A DNA stretch of 64,000 nucleotides, taken from Cladorhizidae sp. MBARI D1340-BT2 (taxonomy: Eukaryota; Porifera; Demospongiae; Poecilosclerida; Cladorhizidae). Below, in pieces: positions 39,123 through 53,323 of this stretch; within the stretch, counting starts at the first letter, position 1; each line of letters opens with the position of its first letter. The notes under the pieces are model-generated. The model searched no databases and was not told the DNA's origin. It saw only the letters and a program-made list of their open reading frames with translations. The stretch spans positions 26,103,989 to 26,167,988 of the forward strand of contig JAQNBH010000003.1 in NCBI GenBank assembly GCA_028752905.1, given 5' to 3'. Position numbers and translations under genes: made by a program.

Positions 39123-40030
39123 TCTATTCAGTGAAGTGTGGAGAATCTATGAAGCTAACATGTTTAGCTCAAGATAGAGAACACTGAGAGATACCTATCT
39201 TGCAAGTCCACTACAGTGAAGTGTGCAGAATATATGGATGTTTGGTATCAAGAGAGAGCACTTAGAGAGTCCTATCTTAATAGCTATACATCAAGTCTAT
39301 TCAGTGAAGTGTGGATAATCTACGAAGCTAAACATGTTTAGCATCAAGTAAGAGTACAATTCATAACTGCCCTAATTAACAAGACCAAAGTCCCAGATTT
39401 TGTCAACTGATAGAGAAGGCCCTTATCTGCAACATGTCAACAGATTATCAATAAATGTAGTGGTTTTTCACTGGCAGGCCACCGCTTTGGCAACTGGAAA
39501 ACGCCAGGAAAGATCGCAAACCTTACCACTTCAAATCACCATAACTTGCTAATACTTGGTGTACTCAAAATTTTGGCACGTACAAAAGACAGATAATTAG
39601 AAGGGCTATCCGGTGATATAAAAATTTCTTTTTTGGGTAAAGTGTAGAAAAGTTATGAGCTTTACGGCAAAAAAGCAAGATTTTTGGAGGGAAAATGAGA
39701 AACATATAGACCAAATTAGGGCAAATATCAAGATAGAGAACACATAATGAAACCTATCATTCGAATCATATCAAGTCCATTACAGTGAAGTGTGCAGAAT
39801 ATTATGGATGTTTGATATCAACAGAGAGCACAGGGAGAGACCTATCTTAATAGCTATATATCAAGTTTATACAGTGAAGTGTGGAGAATCTATGAAGCTA
39901 ACCTGTTTAGCATCAAGATAGAGAACACATAGAGAAACCTATCTTGTGATTCTATGTATGCAGAATATACGGATGTTTGGTATCAAGAGAGAGAACAGAG
40001 AGAGGCCTACCTTTAGAGCTATATATCAAG
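39123..40030. repeat. Satellite unit 44 (908 bp)
   Basis: GGTGT type as unit 40. Confidence 0.95.
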
Positions 40031-40939
40031 TCTATTCAGTGAAGTGTGGAGAATCTATGAAGCTAACATGTTTAGCTCAAGATAGAGAACACTGAGAGAT
40101 ACCTATCTTGCAAGTCCACTACAGTGAAGTGTGCAGAATATATGGATGTTTGGTATCAAGAGAGAGCACTTAGAGAGTCCTATCTTAATAGCTATACATC
40201 AAGTCTATTCAGTGAAGTGTGGATAATCTACGAAGCTAAACATGTTTAGCATCAAGTAAGAGTACAATTCATAACTGCCCTAATTAACAAGACCAAAGTC
40301 CCAGATTTTGTCAACTGATAGAGAAGGCCCTTATCTGCAACATGTCAACAGATTATCAATAAATGTAGTGGTTTTTCACTGGCAGGCCACCGCTTTGGCA
40401 ACTGGAAAACGCCAGGAAAGATCGCAAACCTTACCACTTCAAATCACCATAACTTGCTAATACTTAGAGTAATCAAAATTTTGGCACGTACAAAAGACAG
40501 ATAATTAGAAGGGCTATCCGGTGATATAAAAAATTTCTTTTTTCGGTAAAGTGTAGAAAAGTTATGAGCTTTACGGCAAAAAAGCAAGATTTTTGGGGGG
40601 AAAATGAGAAACATATAGACCAAATTAGGGCAAATATCAAGATAGAGAACACATAATGAAACCTATCATTCGAATCATATCAAGTCCATTACAGTGAAGT
40701 GTGCAGAATATTATGGATGTTTGATATCAACAGAGAGCACAGGGAGAGACCTATCTTAATAGCTATATATCAAGTTTATACAGTGAAGTGTGGAGAATCT
40801 ATGAAGCTAACATGTTTAGCATCAAGATAGAGAACACATAGAGAAACCTATCTTGTGATTCTATGTATGCAGAATATACGGATGTTTGGTATCAAGAGAG
40901 AGAACAGAGAGAGGCCTACCTTTAGAGCTATATATCAAG
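40031..40939. repeat. Satellite unit 45 (909 bp)
   Basis: 514C (TTTCGGTAAAG), the first of the CGG class. a3 reads CTAACATGTTTAGC instead of CTAACCTG (position 40812), matching a1. Confidence 0.95.
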
Positions 40940-41848
40940 TCTATTCAGTGAAGTGTGGAGAATCTATGAAGCTAACATGTTTAGCTCAAGATAGAGAACA
41001 CTGAGAGATACCTATCTTGCAAGTCCACTACAGTGAAGTGTGCAGAATATATGGATGTTTGGTATCAAGAGAGAGCACTTAGAGAGTCCTATCTTAATAG
41101 CTATACATCAAGTCTATTCAGTGAAGTGTGGATAATCTACGAAGCTAAACATGTTTAGCATCAAGTAAGAGTACAATTCATAACTGCCCTAATTAACAAG
41201 ACCAAAGTCCCAGATTTTGTCAACTGATAGAGAAGGCCCTTATCTGCAACATGTCAACAGATTATCAATAAATGTAGTGGTTTTTCACTGGCAGGCCACC
41301 GCTTTGGCAACTGGAAAACGCCAGGAAAGATCGCAAACCTTACCACTTCAAATCACCATAACTTGCTAATACTTAGAGTAATCAAAATTTTGGCACGTAC
41401 AAAAGACAGATAATTAGAAGGGCTATCCGGTGATATAAAAAATTTCTTTTTTCGGTAAAGTGTAGAAAAGTTATGAGCTTTACGGCAAAAAAGCAAGATT
41501 TTTGGGGGGAAAATGAGAAACATATAGACCAAATTAGGGCAAATATCAAGATAGAGAACACATAATGAAACCTATCATTCGAATCATATCAAGTCCATTA
41601 CAGTGAAGTGTGCAGAATATTATGGATGTTTGATATCAACAGAGAGCACAGGGAGAGACCTATCTTAATAGCTATATATCAAGTTTATACAGTGAAGTGT
41701 GGAGAATCTATGAAGCTAACCTGTTTAGCATCAAGATAGAGAACACATAGAGAAACCTATCTTGTGATTCTATGTATGCAGAATATACGGATGTTTGGTA
41801 TCAAGAGAGAGAACAGAGAGAGGCCTACCTTTAGAGCTATATATCAAG
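40940..41848. repeat. Satellite unit 46 (909 bp)
   Basis: 514C only. Confidence 0.95.
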
Positions 41849-42757
41849 TCTATTCAGTGAAGTGTGGAGAATCTATGAAGCTAACATGTTTAGCTCAAGA
41901 TAGAGAACACTGAGAGATACCTATCTTGCAAGTCCACTACAGTGAAGTGTGCAGAATATATGGATGTTTGGTATCAAGAGAGAGCACTTAGAGAGTCCTA
42001 TCTTAATAGCTATACATCAAGTCTATTCAGTGAAGTGTGGATAATCTACGAAGCTAAACATGTTTAGCATCAAGTAAGAGTACAAATCATAACTGCCCTA
42101 ATTAACAAGACCAAAGTCCCAGATTTTGTCAACTGATAGAGAAGGCCCTTATCTGCAACATGTCAACAGATTATCAATAAATGTAGTGGTTTTTCACTGG
42201 CAGGCCACCGCTTTGGCAACTGGAAAACGCCAGGAAAGATCGCAAACCTTACCACTTCAAATCACCATAACTTGCTAATACTTAGAGTAATCAAAATTTT
42301 GGCACGTACAAAAGACAGATAATTAGAAGGGCTATCCGGTGATATAAAAAATTTCTTTTTTCGGTAAAGTGTAGAAAAGTTATGAGCTTTACGGCAAAAA
42401 AGCAAGATTTTTGGGGGGGAAATGAGAAACATATAGACCAAATTAGGGCAAATATCAAGATAGAGAACACATAATGAAACCTATCATTCGAATCATATCA
42501 AGTCCATTACAGTGAAGTGTGCAGAATATTATGGATGTTTGATATCAACAGAGAGCACAGGGAGAGACCTATCTTAATAGCTATATATCAAGTTTATACA
42601 GTGAAGTGTGGAGAATCTATGAAGCTAACCTGTTTAGCATCAAGATAGAGAACACATAGAGAAACCTATCTTGTGATTCTATGTATGCAGAATATACGGA
42701 TGTTTGGTATCAAGAGAGAGAACAGAGAGAGGCCTACCTTTAGAGCTATATATCAAG
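41849..42757. repeat. Satellite unit 47 (909 bp)
   Basis: 514C, private 238A (TACAAATCAT), T5G7A3. Confidence 0.95.
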
Positions 42758-43666
42758 TCTATTCAGTGAAGTGTGGAGAATCTATGAAGCTAACATGTTT
42801 AGCTCAAGATAGAGAACACTGAGAGATACCTATCTTGCAAGTCCACTACAGTGAAGTGTGCAGAATATATGGATGTTTGGTATCAAGAGAGAGCACTTAG
42901 AGAGTCCTATCTTAATAGCTATACATCAAGTCTATTCAGTGAAGTGTGGATAATCTACGAAGCTAAACATGTTTAGCATCAAGTAAGAGTACAATTCATA
43001 ACTGCCCTAATTAACAAGACCAAAGTCCCAGATTTTGTCAACTGATAGAGAAGGCCCTTATCTGCAACATGTCAACAGATTATCAATAAATGTAGTGGTT
43101 TTTCACTGGCAGGCCACCGCTTTGGCAACTGGAAAACGCCAGGAAAGATCGCAAACCTTACCACTTCAAATCACCATAACTTGCTAATACTTAGAGTAAT
43201 CAAAATTTTGGCACGTACAAAAGACAGATAATTAGAAGGGCTATCCGGTGATATAAAAAATTTCTTTTTTGGGTAAAGTGTAGAAAAGTTATGAGCTTTA
43301 CGGCAAAAAAGCAAGATTTTTGGGGGGAAAATGAGAAACATATAGTCCAAATTAGGGCAAATATCAAGATAGAGAACACATAATGAAACCTATCATTCGA
43401 ATCATATCAAGTCCATTACAGTGAAGTGTGCAGAATATTATGGATGTTTGATATCAACAGAGAGCACAGGGAGAGACCTATCTTAATAGCTATATATCAA
43501 GTTTATACAGTGAAGTGTGGAGAATCTATGAAGCTAACCTGTTTAGCATCAAGATAGAGAACACATAGAGAAACCTATCTTGTGATTCTATGTATGCAGA
43601 ATATACGGATGTTTGGTATCAAGAGAGAGAACAGAGAGAGGCCTACCTTTAGAGCTATATATCAAG
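42758..43666. repeat. Satellite unit 48 (909 bp)
   Basis: Default type (514G) with private 589T (TAGTCCAAA). Confidence 0.95.
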
Positions 43667-44575
43667 TCTATTCAGTGAAGTGTGGAGAATCTATGAAGCT
43701 AACATGTTTAGCTCAAGATAGAGAACACTGAGAGATACCTATCTTGCAAGTCCACTACAGTGAAGTGTGCAGAATATATGGATGTTTGGTATCAAGAGAG
43801 AGCACTTAGAGAGTCCTATCTTAATAGCTATACATCAAGTCTATTCAGTGAAGTGTGGATAATCTACGAAGCTAAACATGTTTAGCATCAAGTAAGAGTA
43901 CAATTCATAACTGCCCTAATTAACAAGACCAAAGTCCCAGATTTTGTCAACTGATAGAGAAGGCCCTTATCTGCAACATGTCAACAGATTATCAATAAAT
44001 GTAGTGGTTTTTCACTGGCAGGCCACCGCTTTGGCAACTGGAAAACGCCAGGAAAGATCGCAAACCTTACCACTTCAAATCACCATAACTTGCTAATACT
44101 TAGAGTAATCAAAATTTTGGCACGTACAAAAGACAGATAATTAGAAGGGCTATCCGGTGATATAAAAAATTTCTTTTTTCGGTAAAGTGTAGAAAAGTTA
44201 TGAGCTTTATGGCAAAAAAGCAGGATTTTTGGGGGGAAAATGAGAAACATATAGACCAAATTAGGGCAAATATCAAGATAGAGAACACATAATGAAACCT
44301 ATCATTCGAATCATATCAAGTCCATTACAGTGAAGTGTGCAGAATATTATGGATGTTTGATATCAACAGAGAGCACAGGGAGAGACCTATCTTAATAGCT
44401 ATATATCAAGTTTATACAGTGAAGTGTGGAGAATCTATGAAGCTAACCTGTTTAGCATCAAGATAGAGAACACATAGAGAAACCTATCTTGTGATTCTAT
44501 GTATGCAGAATATACGGATGTTTGGTATCAAGAGAGAGAACAGAGAGAGGCCTACCTTTAGAGCTATATATCAAG
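43667..44575. repeat. Satellite unit 49 (909 bp)
   Basis: 514C, 544T (CpG lost: TTATGGC), 557G (AGCAGGAT). Same type as the second core of unit 55 and as unit 57. Confidence 0.95.
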
Positions 44576-45483
44576 TCTATTCAGTGAAGTGTGGAGAATC
44601 TATGAAGCTAACATGTTTAGCTCAAGATAGAGAACACTGAGAGATACCTATCTTGCAAGTCCACTACAGTGAAGTGTGCAGAATATATGGATGTTTGGTA
44701 TCAAGAGAGAGCACTTAGAGAGTCCTATCTTAATAGCTATACATCAAGTCTATTCAGTGAAGTGTGGATAATCTACGAAGCTAAACATGTTTAGCATCAA
44801 GTAAGAGTACAATTCATAACTGCCCTAATTAACAAGACCAAAGTCCCAGATTTTGTCAACTGATAGAGAAGGCCCTTATCTGCAACATGTCAACAGATTA
44901 TCAATAAATGTAGTGGTTTTTCACTGGCAGGCCACCGCTTTGGCAACTGGAAAACGCCAGGAAAGATCGCAAACCTTACCACTTCAAATCACCATAACTT
45001 GCTAATACTTAGAGTACTCAAAATTTTGGCACGTACAAAAGACAGATAATTAGAAGGGCTATCCGGTGATATAAAAATTTCTTTTTTGGGTAAAGTGTAG
45101 AAAAGTTATGAGCTTTACGGCAAAAAAGCAAGATTTTTGGGGGAAAAATGAGAAACATATAGACCAAATTAGGGCAAATATCAAGATAGAGAACACATAA
45201 TGAAACCTATCATTCGAATCATATCAAGTCCATTACAGTGAAGTGTGCAGAATATTATGGATGTTTGATATCAACAGAGAGCACAGGGAGAGACCTATCT
45301 TAATAGCTATATATCAAGTTTATACAGTGAAGTGTGGAGAATCTATGAAGCTAACCTGTTTAGCATCAAGATAGAGAACACATAGAGAAACCTATCTTGT
45401 GATTCTATGTATGCAGAATATACGGATGTTTGGTATCAAGAGAGAGAACAGAGAGAGGCCTACCTTTAGAGCTATATATCAAG
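44576..45483. repeat. Satellite unit 50 (908 bp)
   Basis: 442C, A5, T5G5A5. Same as units 52 and 58. Confidence 0.95.
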
Positions 45484-46392
45484 TCTATTCAGTGAAGTGT
45501 GGAGAATCTATGAAGCTAACATGTTTAGCTCAAGATAGAGAACACTGAGAGATACCTATCTTGCAAGTCCACTACAGTGAAGTGTGCAGAATATATGGAT
45601 GTTTGGTATCAAGAGAGAGCACTTAGAGAGTCCTATCTTAATAGCTATACATCAAGTCTATTCAGTGAAGTGTGGATAATCTAAGAAGCTAAACATGTTT
45701 AGCATCAAGTAAGAGTACAATTCATAACTGCCCTAATTAACAAGACCAAAGTCCCAGATTTTGTCAACTGATAGAGAAGGCCCTTATCTGCAACATGTCA
45801 ACAGATTATCAATAAATGTAGTGGTTTTTCACTGGCAGGCCACCGCTTTGGCAACTGGAAAACGCCAGGAAAGATCGCAAACCTTACCACTTCAAATCAC
45901 CATAACTTGCTAATACTTAGAGTAATCAAAATTTTGGCACGTACAAAAGACAGATAATTAGAAGGGCTATCCGGTGATATAAAAAATTTCTTTTTTCGGT
46001 AAAGTGTAGAAAAGTTATGAGCTTTACGGCAAAAAAGCAAGATTTTTGGGGGGAAAATGAGAAACATATAGACCAAATTAGGGCAAATATCAAGATAGAG
46101 AACACATAATGAAACCTATCATTCGAATCATATCAAGTCCATTACAGTGAAGTGTGCAGAATATTATGGATGTTTGATATCAACAGAGAGCACAGGGAGA
46201 GACCTATCTTAATAGCTATATATCAAGTTTATACAGTGAAGTGTGGAGAATCTATGAAGCTAACCTGTTTAGCATCAAGATAGAGAACACATAGAGAAAC
46301 CTATCTTGTGATTCTATGTATGCAGAATATACGGATGTTTGGTATCAAGAGAGAGAACAGAGAGAGGCCTACCTTTAGAGCTATATATCAAG
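45484..46392. repeat. Satellite unit 51 (909 bp)
   Basis: 201A (CTAAGAAGC; CpG lost), 514C. Same as units 53 and 59. Confidence 0.95.
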
Positions 46393-47300
46393 TCTATTCA
46401 GTGAAGTGTGGAGAATCTATGAAGCTAACATGTTTAGCTCAAGATAGAGAACACTGAGAGATACCTATCTTGCAAGTCCACTACAGTGAAGTGTGCAGAA
46501 TATATGGATGTTTGGTATCAAGAGAGAGCACTTAGAGAGTCCTATCTTAATAGCTATACATCAAGTCTATTCAGTGAAGTGTGGATAATCTACGAAGCTA
46601 AACATGTTTAGCATCAAGTAAGAGTACAATTCATAACTGCCCTAATTAACAAGACCAAAGTCCCAGATTTTGTCAACTGATAGAGAAGGCCCTTATCTGC
46701 AACATGTCAACAGATTATCAATAAATGTAGTGGTTTTTCACTGGCAGGCCACCGCTTTGGCAACTGGAAAACGCCAGGAAAGATCGCAAACCTTACCACT
46801 TCAAATCACCATAACTTGCTAATACTTAGAGTACTCAAAATTTTGGCACGTACAAAAGACAGATAATTAGAAGGGCTATCCGGTGATATAAAAATTTCTT
46901 TTTTGGGTAAAGTGTAGAAAAGTTATGAGCTTTACGGCAAAAAAGCAAGATTTTTGGGGGAAAAATGAGAAACATATAGACCAAATTAGGGCAAATATCA
47001 AGATAGAGAACACATAATGAAACCTATCATTCGAATCATATCAAGTCCATTACAGTGAAGTGTGCAGAATATTATGGATGTTTGATATCAACAGAGAGCA
47101 CAGGGAGAGACCTATCTTAATAGCTATATATCAAGTTTATACAGTGAAGTGTGGAGAATCTATGAAGCTAACCTGTTTAGCATCAAGATAGAGAACACAT
47201 AGAGAAACCTATCTTGTGATTCTATGTATGCAGAATATACGGATGTTTGGTATCAAGAGAGAGAACAGAGAGAGGCCTACCTTTAGAGCTATATATCAAG
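46393..47300. repeat. Satellite unit 52 (908 bp)
   Basis: 442C, A5, T5G5A5; with unit 51 repeats the two-unit pattern 50-51. Confidence 0.95.
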
Positions 47301-48209
47301 TCTATTCAGTGAAGTGTGGAGAATCTATGAAGCTAACATGTTTAGCTCAAGATAGAGAACACTGAGAGATACCTATCTTGCAAGTCCACTACAGTGAAGT
47401 GTGCAGAATATATGGATGTTTGGTATCAAGAGAGAGCACTTAGAGAGTCCTATCTTAATAGCTATACATCAAGTCTATTCAGTGAAGTGTGGATAATCTA
47501 AGAAGCTAAACATGTTTAGCATCAAGTAAGAGTACAATTCATAACTGCCCTAATTAACAAGACCAAAGTCCCAGATTTTGTCAACTGATAGAGAAGGCCC
47601 TTATCTGCAACATGTCAACAGATTATCAATAAATGTAGTGGTTTTTCACTGGCAGGCCACCGCTTTGGCAACTGGAAAACGCCAGGAAAGATCGCAAACC
47701 TTACCACTTCAAATCACCATAACTTGCTAATACTTAGAGTAATCAAAATTTTGGCACGTACAAAAGACAGATAATTAGAAGGGCTATCCGGTGATATAAA
47801 AAATTTCTTTTTTCGGTAAAGTGTAGAAAAGTTATGAGCTTTACGGCAAAAAAGCAAGATTTTTGGGGGGAAAATGAGAAACATATAGACCAAATTAGGG
47901 CAAATATCAAGATAGAGAACACATAATGAAACCTATCATTCGAATCATATCAAGTCCATTACAGTGAAGTGTGCAGAATATTATGGATGTTTGATATCAA
48001 CAGAGAGCACAGGGAGAGACCTATCTTAATAGCTATATATCAAGTTTATACAGTGAAGTGTGGAGAATCTATGAAGCTAACCTGTTTAGCATCAAGATAG
48101 AGAACACATAGAGAAACCTATCTTGTGATTCTATGTATGCAGAATATACGGATGTTTGGTATCAAGAGAGAGAACAGAGAGAGGCCTACCTTTAGAGCTA
48201 TATATCAAG
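47301..48209. repeat. Satellite unit 53 (909 bp)
   Basis: 201A, 514C; counterpart of unit 59 at +6,023 bp. Confidence 0.95.
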
Positions 48210-49118
48210 TCTATTCAGTGAAGTGTGGAGAATCTATGAAGCTAACATGTTTAGCTCAAGATAGAGAACACTGAGAGATACCTATCTTGCAAGTCCACTA
48301 CAGTGAAGTGTGCAGAATATATGGATGTTTGGTATCAAGAGAGAGCACTTAGAGAGTCCTATCTTAATAGCTATACATCAAGTCTATTCAGTGAAGTGTG
48401 GATAATCTACGAAGCTAAACATGTTTAGCATCAAGTAAGAGTACAATTCATAACTGCCCTAATTAACAAGACCAAAGTCCCAGATTTTGTCAACTGATAG
48501 AGAAGGCCCTTATCTGCAACATGTCAACAGATTATCAATAAATGTAGTGGTTTTTCACTGGCAGGCCACCGCTTTGGCAACTGGAAAACGCCAGGAAAGA
48601 TCGCAAACCTTACCACTTCAAATCACCATAACTTGCTAATACTTAGAGTACTCAAAATTTTGGCACGTACAAAAGACAGATAATTAGAAGGGCTATCCGG
48701 TGATATAAATAATTTCTTTTTTGGGTAAAGTGTAGAAAAGTTATGAGCTTTACGGCAAAAAAGCAAGATTTTTGGGGGAAAAATGAGAAACATATAGACC
48801 AAATTAGGGCAAATATCAAGATAGAGAACACATAATGAAACCTATCATTCGAATCATATCAAGTCCATTACAGTGAAGTGTGCAGAATATTATGGATGTT
48901 TGATATCAACAGAGAGCACAGGGAGAGACCTATCTTAATAGCTATATATCAAGTTTATACAGTGAAGTGTGGAGAATCTATGAAGCTAACCTGTTTAGCA
49001 TCAAGATAGAGAACACATAGAGAAACCTATCTTGTGATTCTATGTATGCAGAATATACGGATGTTTGGTATCAAGAGAGAGAACAGAGAGAGGCCTACCT
49101 TTAGAGCTATATATCAAG
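48210..49118. repeat. Satellite unit 54 (909 bp)
   Basis: 442C, A3TA2, T5G5A5; counterpart of unit 60. Confidence 0.95.
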
Positions 49119-50597
49119 TCTATTCAGTGAAGTGTGGAGAATCTATGAAGCTAACATGTTTAGCTCAAGATAGAGAACACTGAGAGATACCTATCTTGCA
49201 AGTCCACTACAGTGAAGTGTGCAGAATATATGGATGTTTGGTATCAAGAGAGAGCACTTAGAGAGTCCTATCTTAATAGCTATACATCAAGTCTATTCAG
49301 TGAAGTGTGGATAATCTACGAAGCTAAACATGTTTAGCATCAAGTAAGAGTACAATTCATAACTGCCCTAATTAACAAGACCAAAGTCCCAGATTTTGTC
49401 AACTGATAGAGAAGGCCCTTATCTGCAACATGTCAACAGATTATCAATAAATGTAGTGGTTTTTCACTGGCAGGCCACCGCTTTGGCAACTGGAAAACGC
49501 CAGGAAAGATCGCAAACCTTACCACTTCAAATCACCATAACTTGCTAATACTTGGTGTACTCAAAATTTTGGCACGTACAAAAGACAGATAATTAGAAGG
49601 GCTATCCGGTGATATAAAAATTTCTTTTTTGGGTAAAGTGTAGAAAAGTTATGAGCTTTACGGCAAAAAAGCAAGATTTTTGGAGGGAAAATGAGAAACA
49701 TATAGACCAAATTAGGGCAAATATCAAGATAGAGAACACATAATGAAACCTATCATTCGAATCATATCAAGTCCATTACAGTGAAGTGTGCAGAATATTA
49801 TGGATGTTTGATATCAACAGAGAGCACAGGGAGAGACCTATCTTAATAGCTATACATCAAGTCTATTCAGTGAAGTGTGGATAATCTACGAAGCTAAACA
49901 TGTTTAGCATCAAGTAAGAGTACAATTCATAACTGCCCTAATTAACAAGACCAAAGTCCCAGATTTTGTCAACTGATAGAGAAGGCCCTTATCTGCAACA
50001 TGTCAACAGATTATCAATAAATGTAGTGGTTTTTCACTGGCAGGCCACCGCTTTGGCAACTGGAAAACGCCAGGAAAGATCGCAAACCTTACCACTTCAA
50101 ATCACCATAACTTGCTAATACTTAGAGTAATCAAAATTTTGGCACGTACAAAAGACAGATAATTAGAAGGGCTATCCGGTGATATAAAAAATTTCTTTTT
50201 TCGGTAAAGTGTAGAAAAGTTATGAGCTTTATGGCAAAAAAGCAGGATTTTTGGGGGGAAAATGAGAAACATATAGACCAAATTAGGGCAAATATCAAGA
50301 TAGAGAACACATAATGAAACCTATCATTCGAATCATATCAAGTCCATTACAGTGAAGTGTGCAGAATATTATGGATGTTTGATATCAACAGAGAGCACAG
50401 GGAGAGACCTATCTTAATAGCTATATATCAAGTTTATACAGTGAAGTGTGGAGAATCTATGAAGCTAACCTGTTTAGCATCAAGATAGAGAACACATAGA
50501 GAAACCTATCTTGTGATTCTATGTATGCAGAATATACGGATGTTTGGTATCAAGAGAGAGAACAGAGAGAGGCCTACCTTTAGAGCTATATATCAAG
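49119..50597. repeat. Compound unit 55 (1,479 bp): two cores, 338 bp deleted
   Basis: The first part is a GGTGT-type unit (436G, 438T, 442C, A5, T5GGAGGGA4). At 49837-49854 its b2 CCTATCTTAATAGCTATA passes straight into b1 sequence of the next unit (CATCAAGTCTATTCAG), skipping a3, b3, a1 and b1: 165 + 173 = 338 bp. A second core follows (514C, 544T, 557G). The two cores are thus 570 bp apart instead of about 908. This fits unequal exchange in register between b2 and b1. Confidence 0.93.
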
Positions 50598-51506
50598 TCT
50601 ATTCAGTGAAGTGTGGAGAATCTATGAAGCTAACATGTTTAGCTCAAGATAGAGAACACTGAGAGATACCTATCTTGCAAGTCCACTACAGTGAAGTGTG
50701 CAGAATATATGGATGTTTGGTATCAAGAGAGAGCACTTAGAGAGTCCTATCTTAATAGCTATACATCAAGTCTATTCAGTGAAGTGTGGATAATCTACGA
50801 AGCTAAACATGTTTAGCATCAAGTAAGAGTACAATTCATAACTGCCCTAATTAACAAGACCAAAGTCCCAGATTTTGTCAACTGATAGAGAAGGCCCTTA
50901 TCTGCAACATGTCAACAGATTATCAATAAATGTAGTGGTTTTTCACTGGCAGGCCACCGCTTTGGCAACTGGAAAACGCCAGGAAAGATCGCAAACCTTA
51001 CCACTTCAAATCACCATAACTTGCTAATACTTAGAGTAATCAAAATTTTGGCACGTACAAAAGACAGATAATTAGAAGGGCTATCCGGTGATATAAAAAA
51101 TTTCTTTTTTCGGTAAAGTGTAGAAAAGTTATGAGCTTTACGGCAAAAAAGCAAGATTTTTGGGGGGAAAATGAGAAACATATAGACCAAATTAGGGCAA
51201 ATATCAAGATAGAGAACACATAATGAAACCTATCATTCGAATCATATCAAGTCCATTACAGTGAAGTGTGCAGAATATTATGGATGTTTGATATCAACAG
51301 AGAGCACAGGGAGAGACCTATCTTAATAGCTATATATCAAGTTTATACAGTGAAGTGTGGAGAATCTATGAAGCTAACCTGTTTAGCATCAAGATAGAGA
51401 ACACATAGAGAAACCTATCTTGTGATTCTATGTATGCAGAATATACGGATGTTTGGTATCAAGAGAGAGAACAGAGAGAGGCCTACCTTTAGAGCTATAT
51501 ATCAAG
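50598..51506. repeat. Satellite unit 56 (909 bp)
   Basis: 514C only; like unit 46. Confidence 0.95.
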
Positions 51507-52415
51507 TCTATTCAGTGAAGTGTGGAGAATCTATGAAGCTAACATGTTTAGCTCAAGATAGAGAACACTGAGAGATACCTATCTTGCAAGTCCACTACAG
51601 TGAAGTGTGCAGAATATATGGATGTTTGGTATCAAGAGAGAGCACTTAGAGAGTCCTATCTTAATAGCTATACATCAAGTCTATTCAGTGAAGTGTGGAT
51701 AATCTACGAAGCTAAACATGTTTAGCATCAAGTAAGAGTACAATTCATAACTGCCCTAATTAACAAGACCAAAGTCCCAGATTTTGTCAACTGATAGAGA
51801 AGGCCCTTATCTGCAACATGTCAACAGATTATCAATAAATGTAGTGGTTTTTCACTGGCAGGCCACCGCTTTGGCAACTGGAAAACGCCAGGAAAGATCG
51901 CAAACCTTACCACTTCAAATCACCATAACTTGCTAATACTTAGAGTAATCAAAATTTTGGCACGTACAAAAGACAGATAATTAGAAGGGCTATCCGGTGA
52001 TATAAAAAATTTCTTTTTTCGGTAAAGTGTAGAAAAGTTATGAGCTTTATGGCAAAAAAGCAGGATTTTTGGGGGGAAAATGAGAAACATATAGACCAAA
52101 TTAGGGCAAATATCAAGATAGAGAACACATAATGAAACCTATCATTCGAATCATATCAAGTCCATTACAGTGAAGTGTGCAGAATATTATGGATGTTTGA
52201 TATCAACAGAGAGCACAGGGAGAGACCTATCTTAATAGCTATATATCAAGTTTATACAGTGAAGTGTGGAGAATCTATGAAGCTAACCTGTTTAGCATCA
52301 AGATAGAGAACACATAGAGAAACCTATCTTGTGATTCTATGTATGCAGAATATACGGATGTTTGGTATCAAGAGAGAGAACAGAGAGAGGCCTACCTTTA
52401 GAGCTATATATCAAG
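51507..52415. repeat. Satellite unit 57 (909 bp)
   Basis: 514C, 544T, 557G; counterpart of unit 49 at +7,840 bp and of the second core of unit 55. Confidence 0.95.
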
Positions 52416-53323
52416 TCTATTCAGTGAAGTGTGGAGAATCTATGAAGCTAACATGTTTAGCTCAAGATAGAGAACACTGAGAGATACCTATCTTGCAAGT
52501 CCACTACAGTGAAGTGTGCAGAATATATGGATGTTTGGTATCAAGAGAGAGCACTTAGAGAGTCCTATCTTAATAGCTATACATCAAGTCTATTCAGTGA
52601 AGTGTGGATAATCTACGAAGCTAAACATGTTTAGCATCAAGTAAGAGTACAATTCATAACTGCCCTAATTAACAAGACCAAAGTCCCAGATTTTGTCAAC
52701 TGATAGAGAAGGCCCTTATCTGCAACATGTCAACAGATTATCAATAAATGTAGTGGTTTTTCACTGGCAGGCCACCGCTTTGGCAACTGGAAAACGCCAG
52801 GAAAGATCGCAAACCTTACCACTTCAAATCACCATAACTTGCTAATACTTAGAGTACTCAAAATTTTGGCACGTACAAAAGACAGATAATTAGAAGGGCT
52901 ATCCGGTGATATAAAAATTTCTTTTTTGGGTAAAGTGTAGAAAAGTTATGAGCTTTACGGCAAAAAAGCAAGATTTTTGGGGGAAAAATGAGAAACATAT
53001 AGACCAAATTAGGGCAAATATCAAGATAGAGAACACATAATGAAACCTATCATTCGAATCATATCAAGTCCATTACAGTGAAGTGTGCAGAATATTATGG
53101 ATGTTTGATATCAACAGAGAGCACAGGGAGAGACCTATCTTAATAGCTATATATCAAGTTTATACAGTGAAGTGTGGAGAATCTATGAAGCTAACCTGTT
53201 TAGCATCAAGATAGAGAACACATAGAGAAACCTATCTTGTGATTCTATGTATGCAGAATATACGGATGTTTGGTATCAAGAGAGAGAACAGAGAGAGGCC
53301 TACCTTTAGAGCTATATATCAAG
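52416..53323. repeat. Satellite unit 58 (908 bp)
   Basis: 442C, A5, T5G5A5; counterpart of units 50 and 52. Confidence 0.95.

Larger units (their letters stand above)
46393..49854. repeat. Higher-order block, copy 1 (units 52 to the unit 55 junction)
   Basis: Units 52, 53, 54 and the deleted first part of 55 match units 58-61 in order and in spacing, offset 6,023 bp. The left limit lies in unit 51 or 57 and the right limit just past the 338 bp deletion. Confidence 0.88.
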
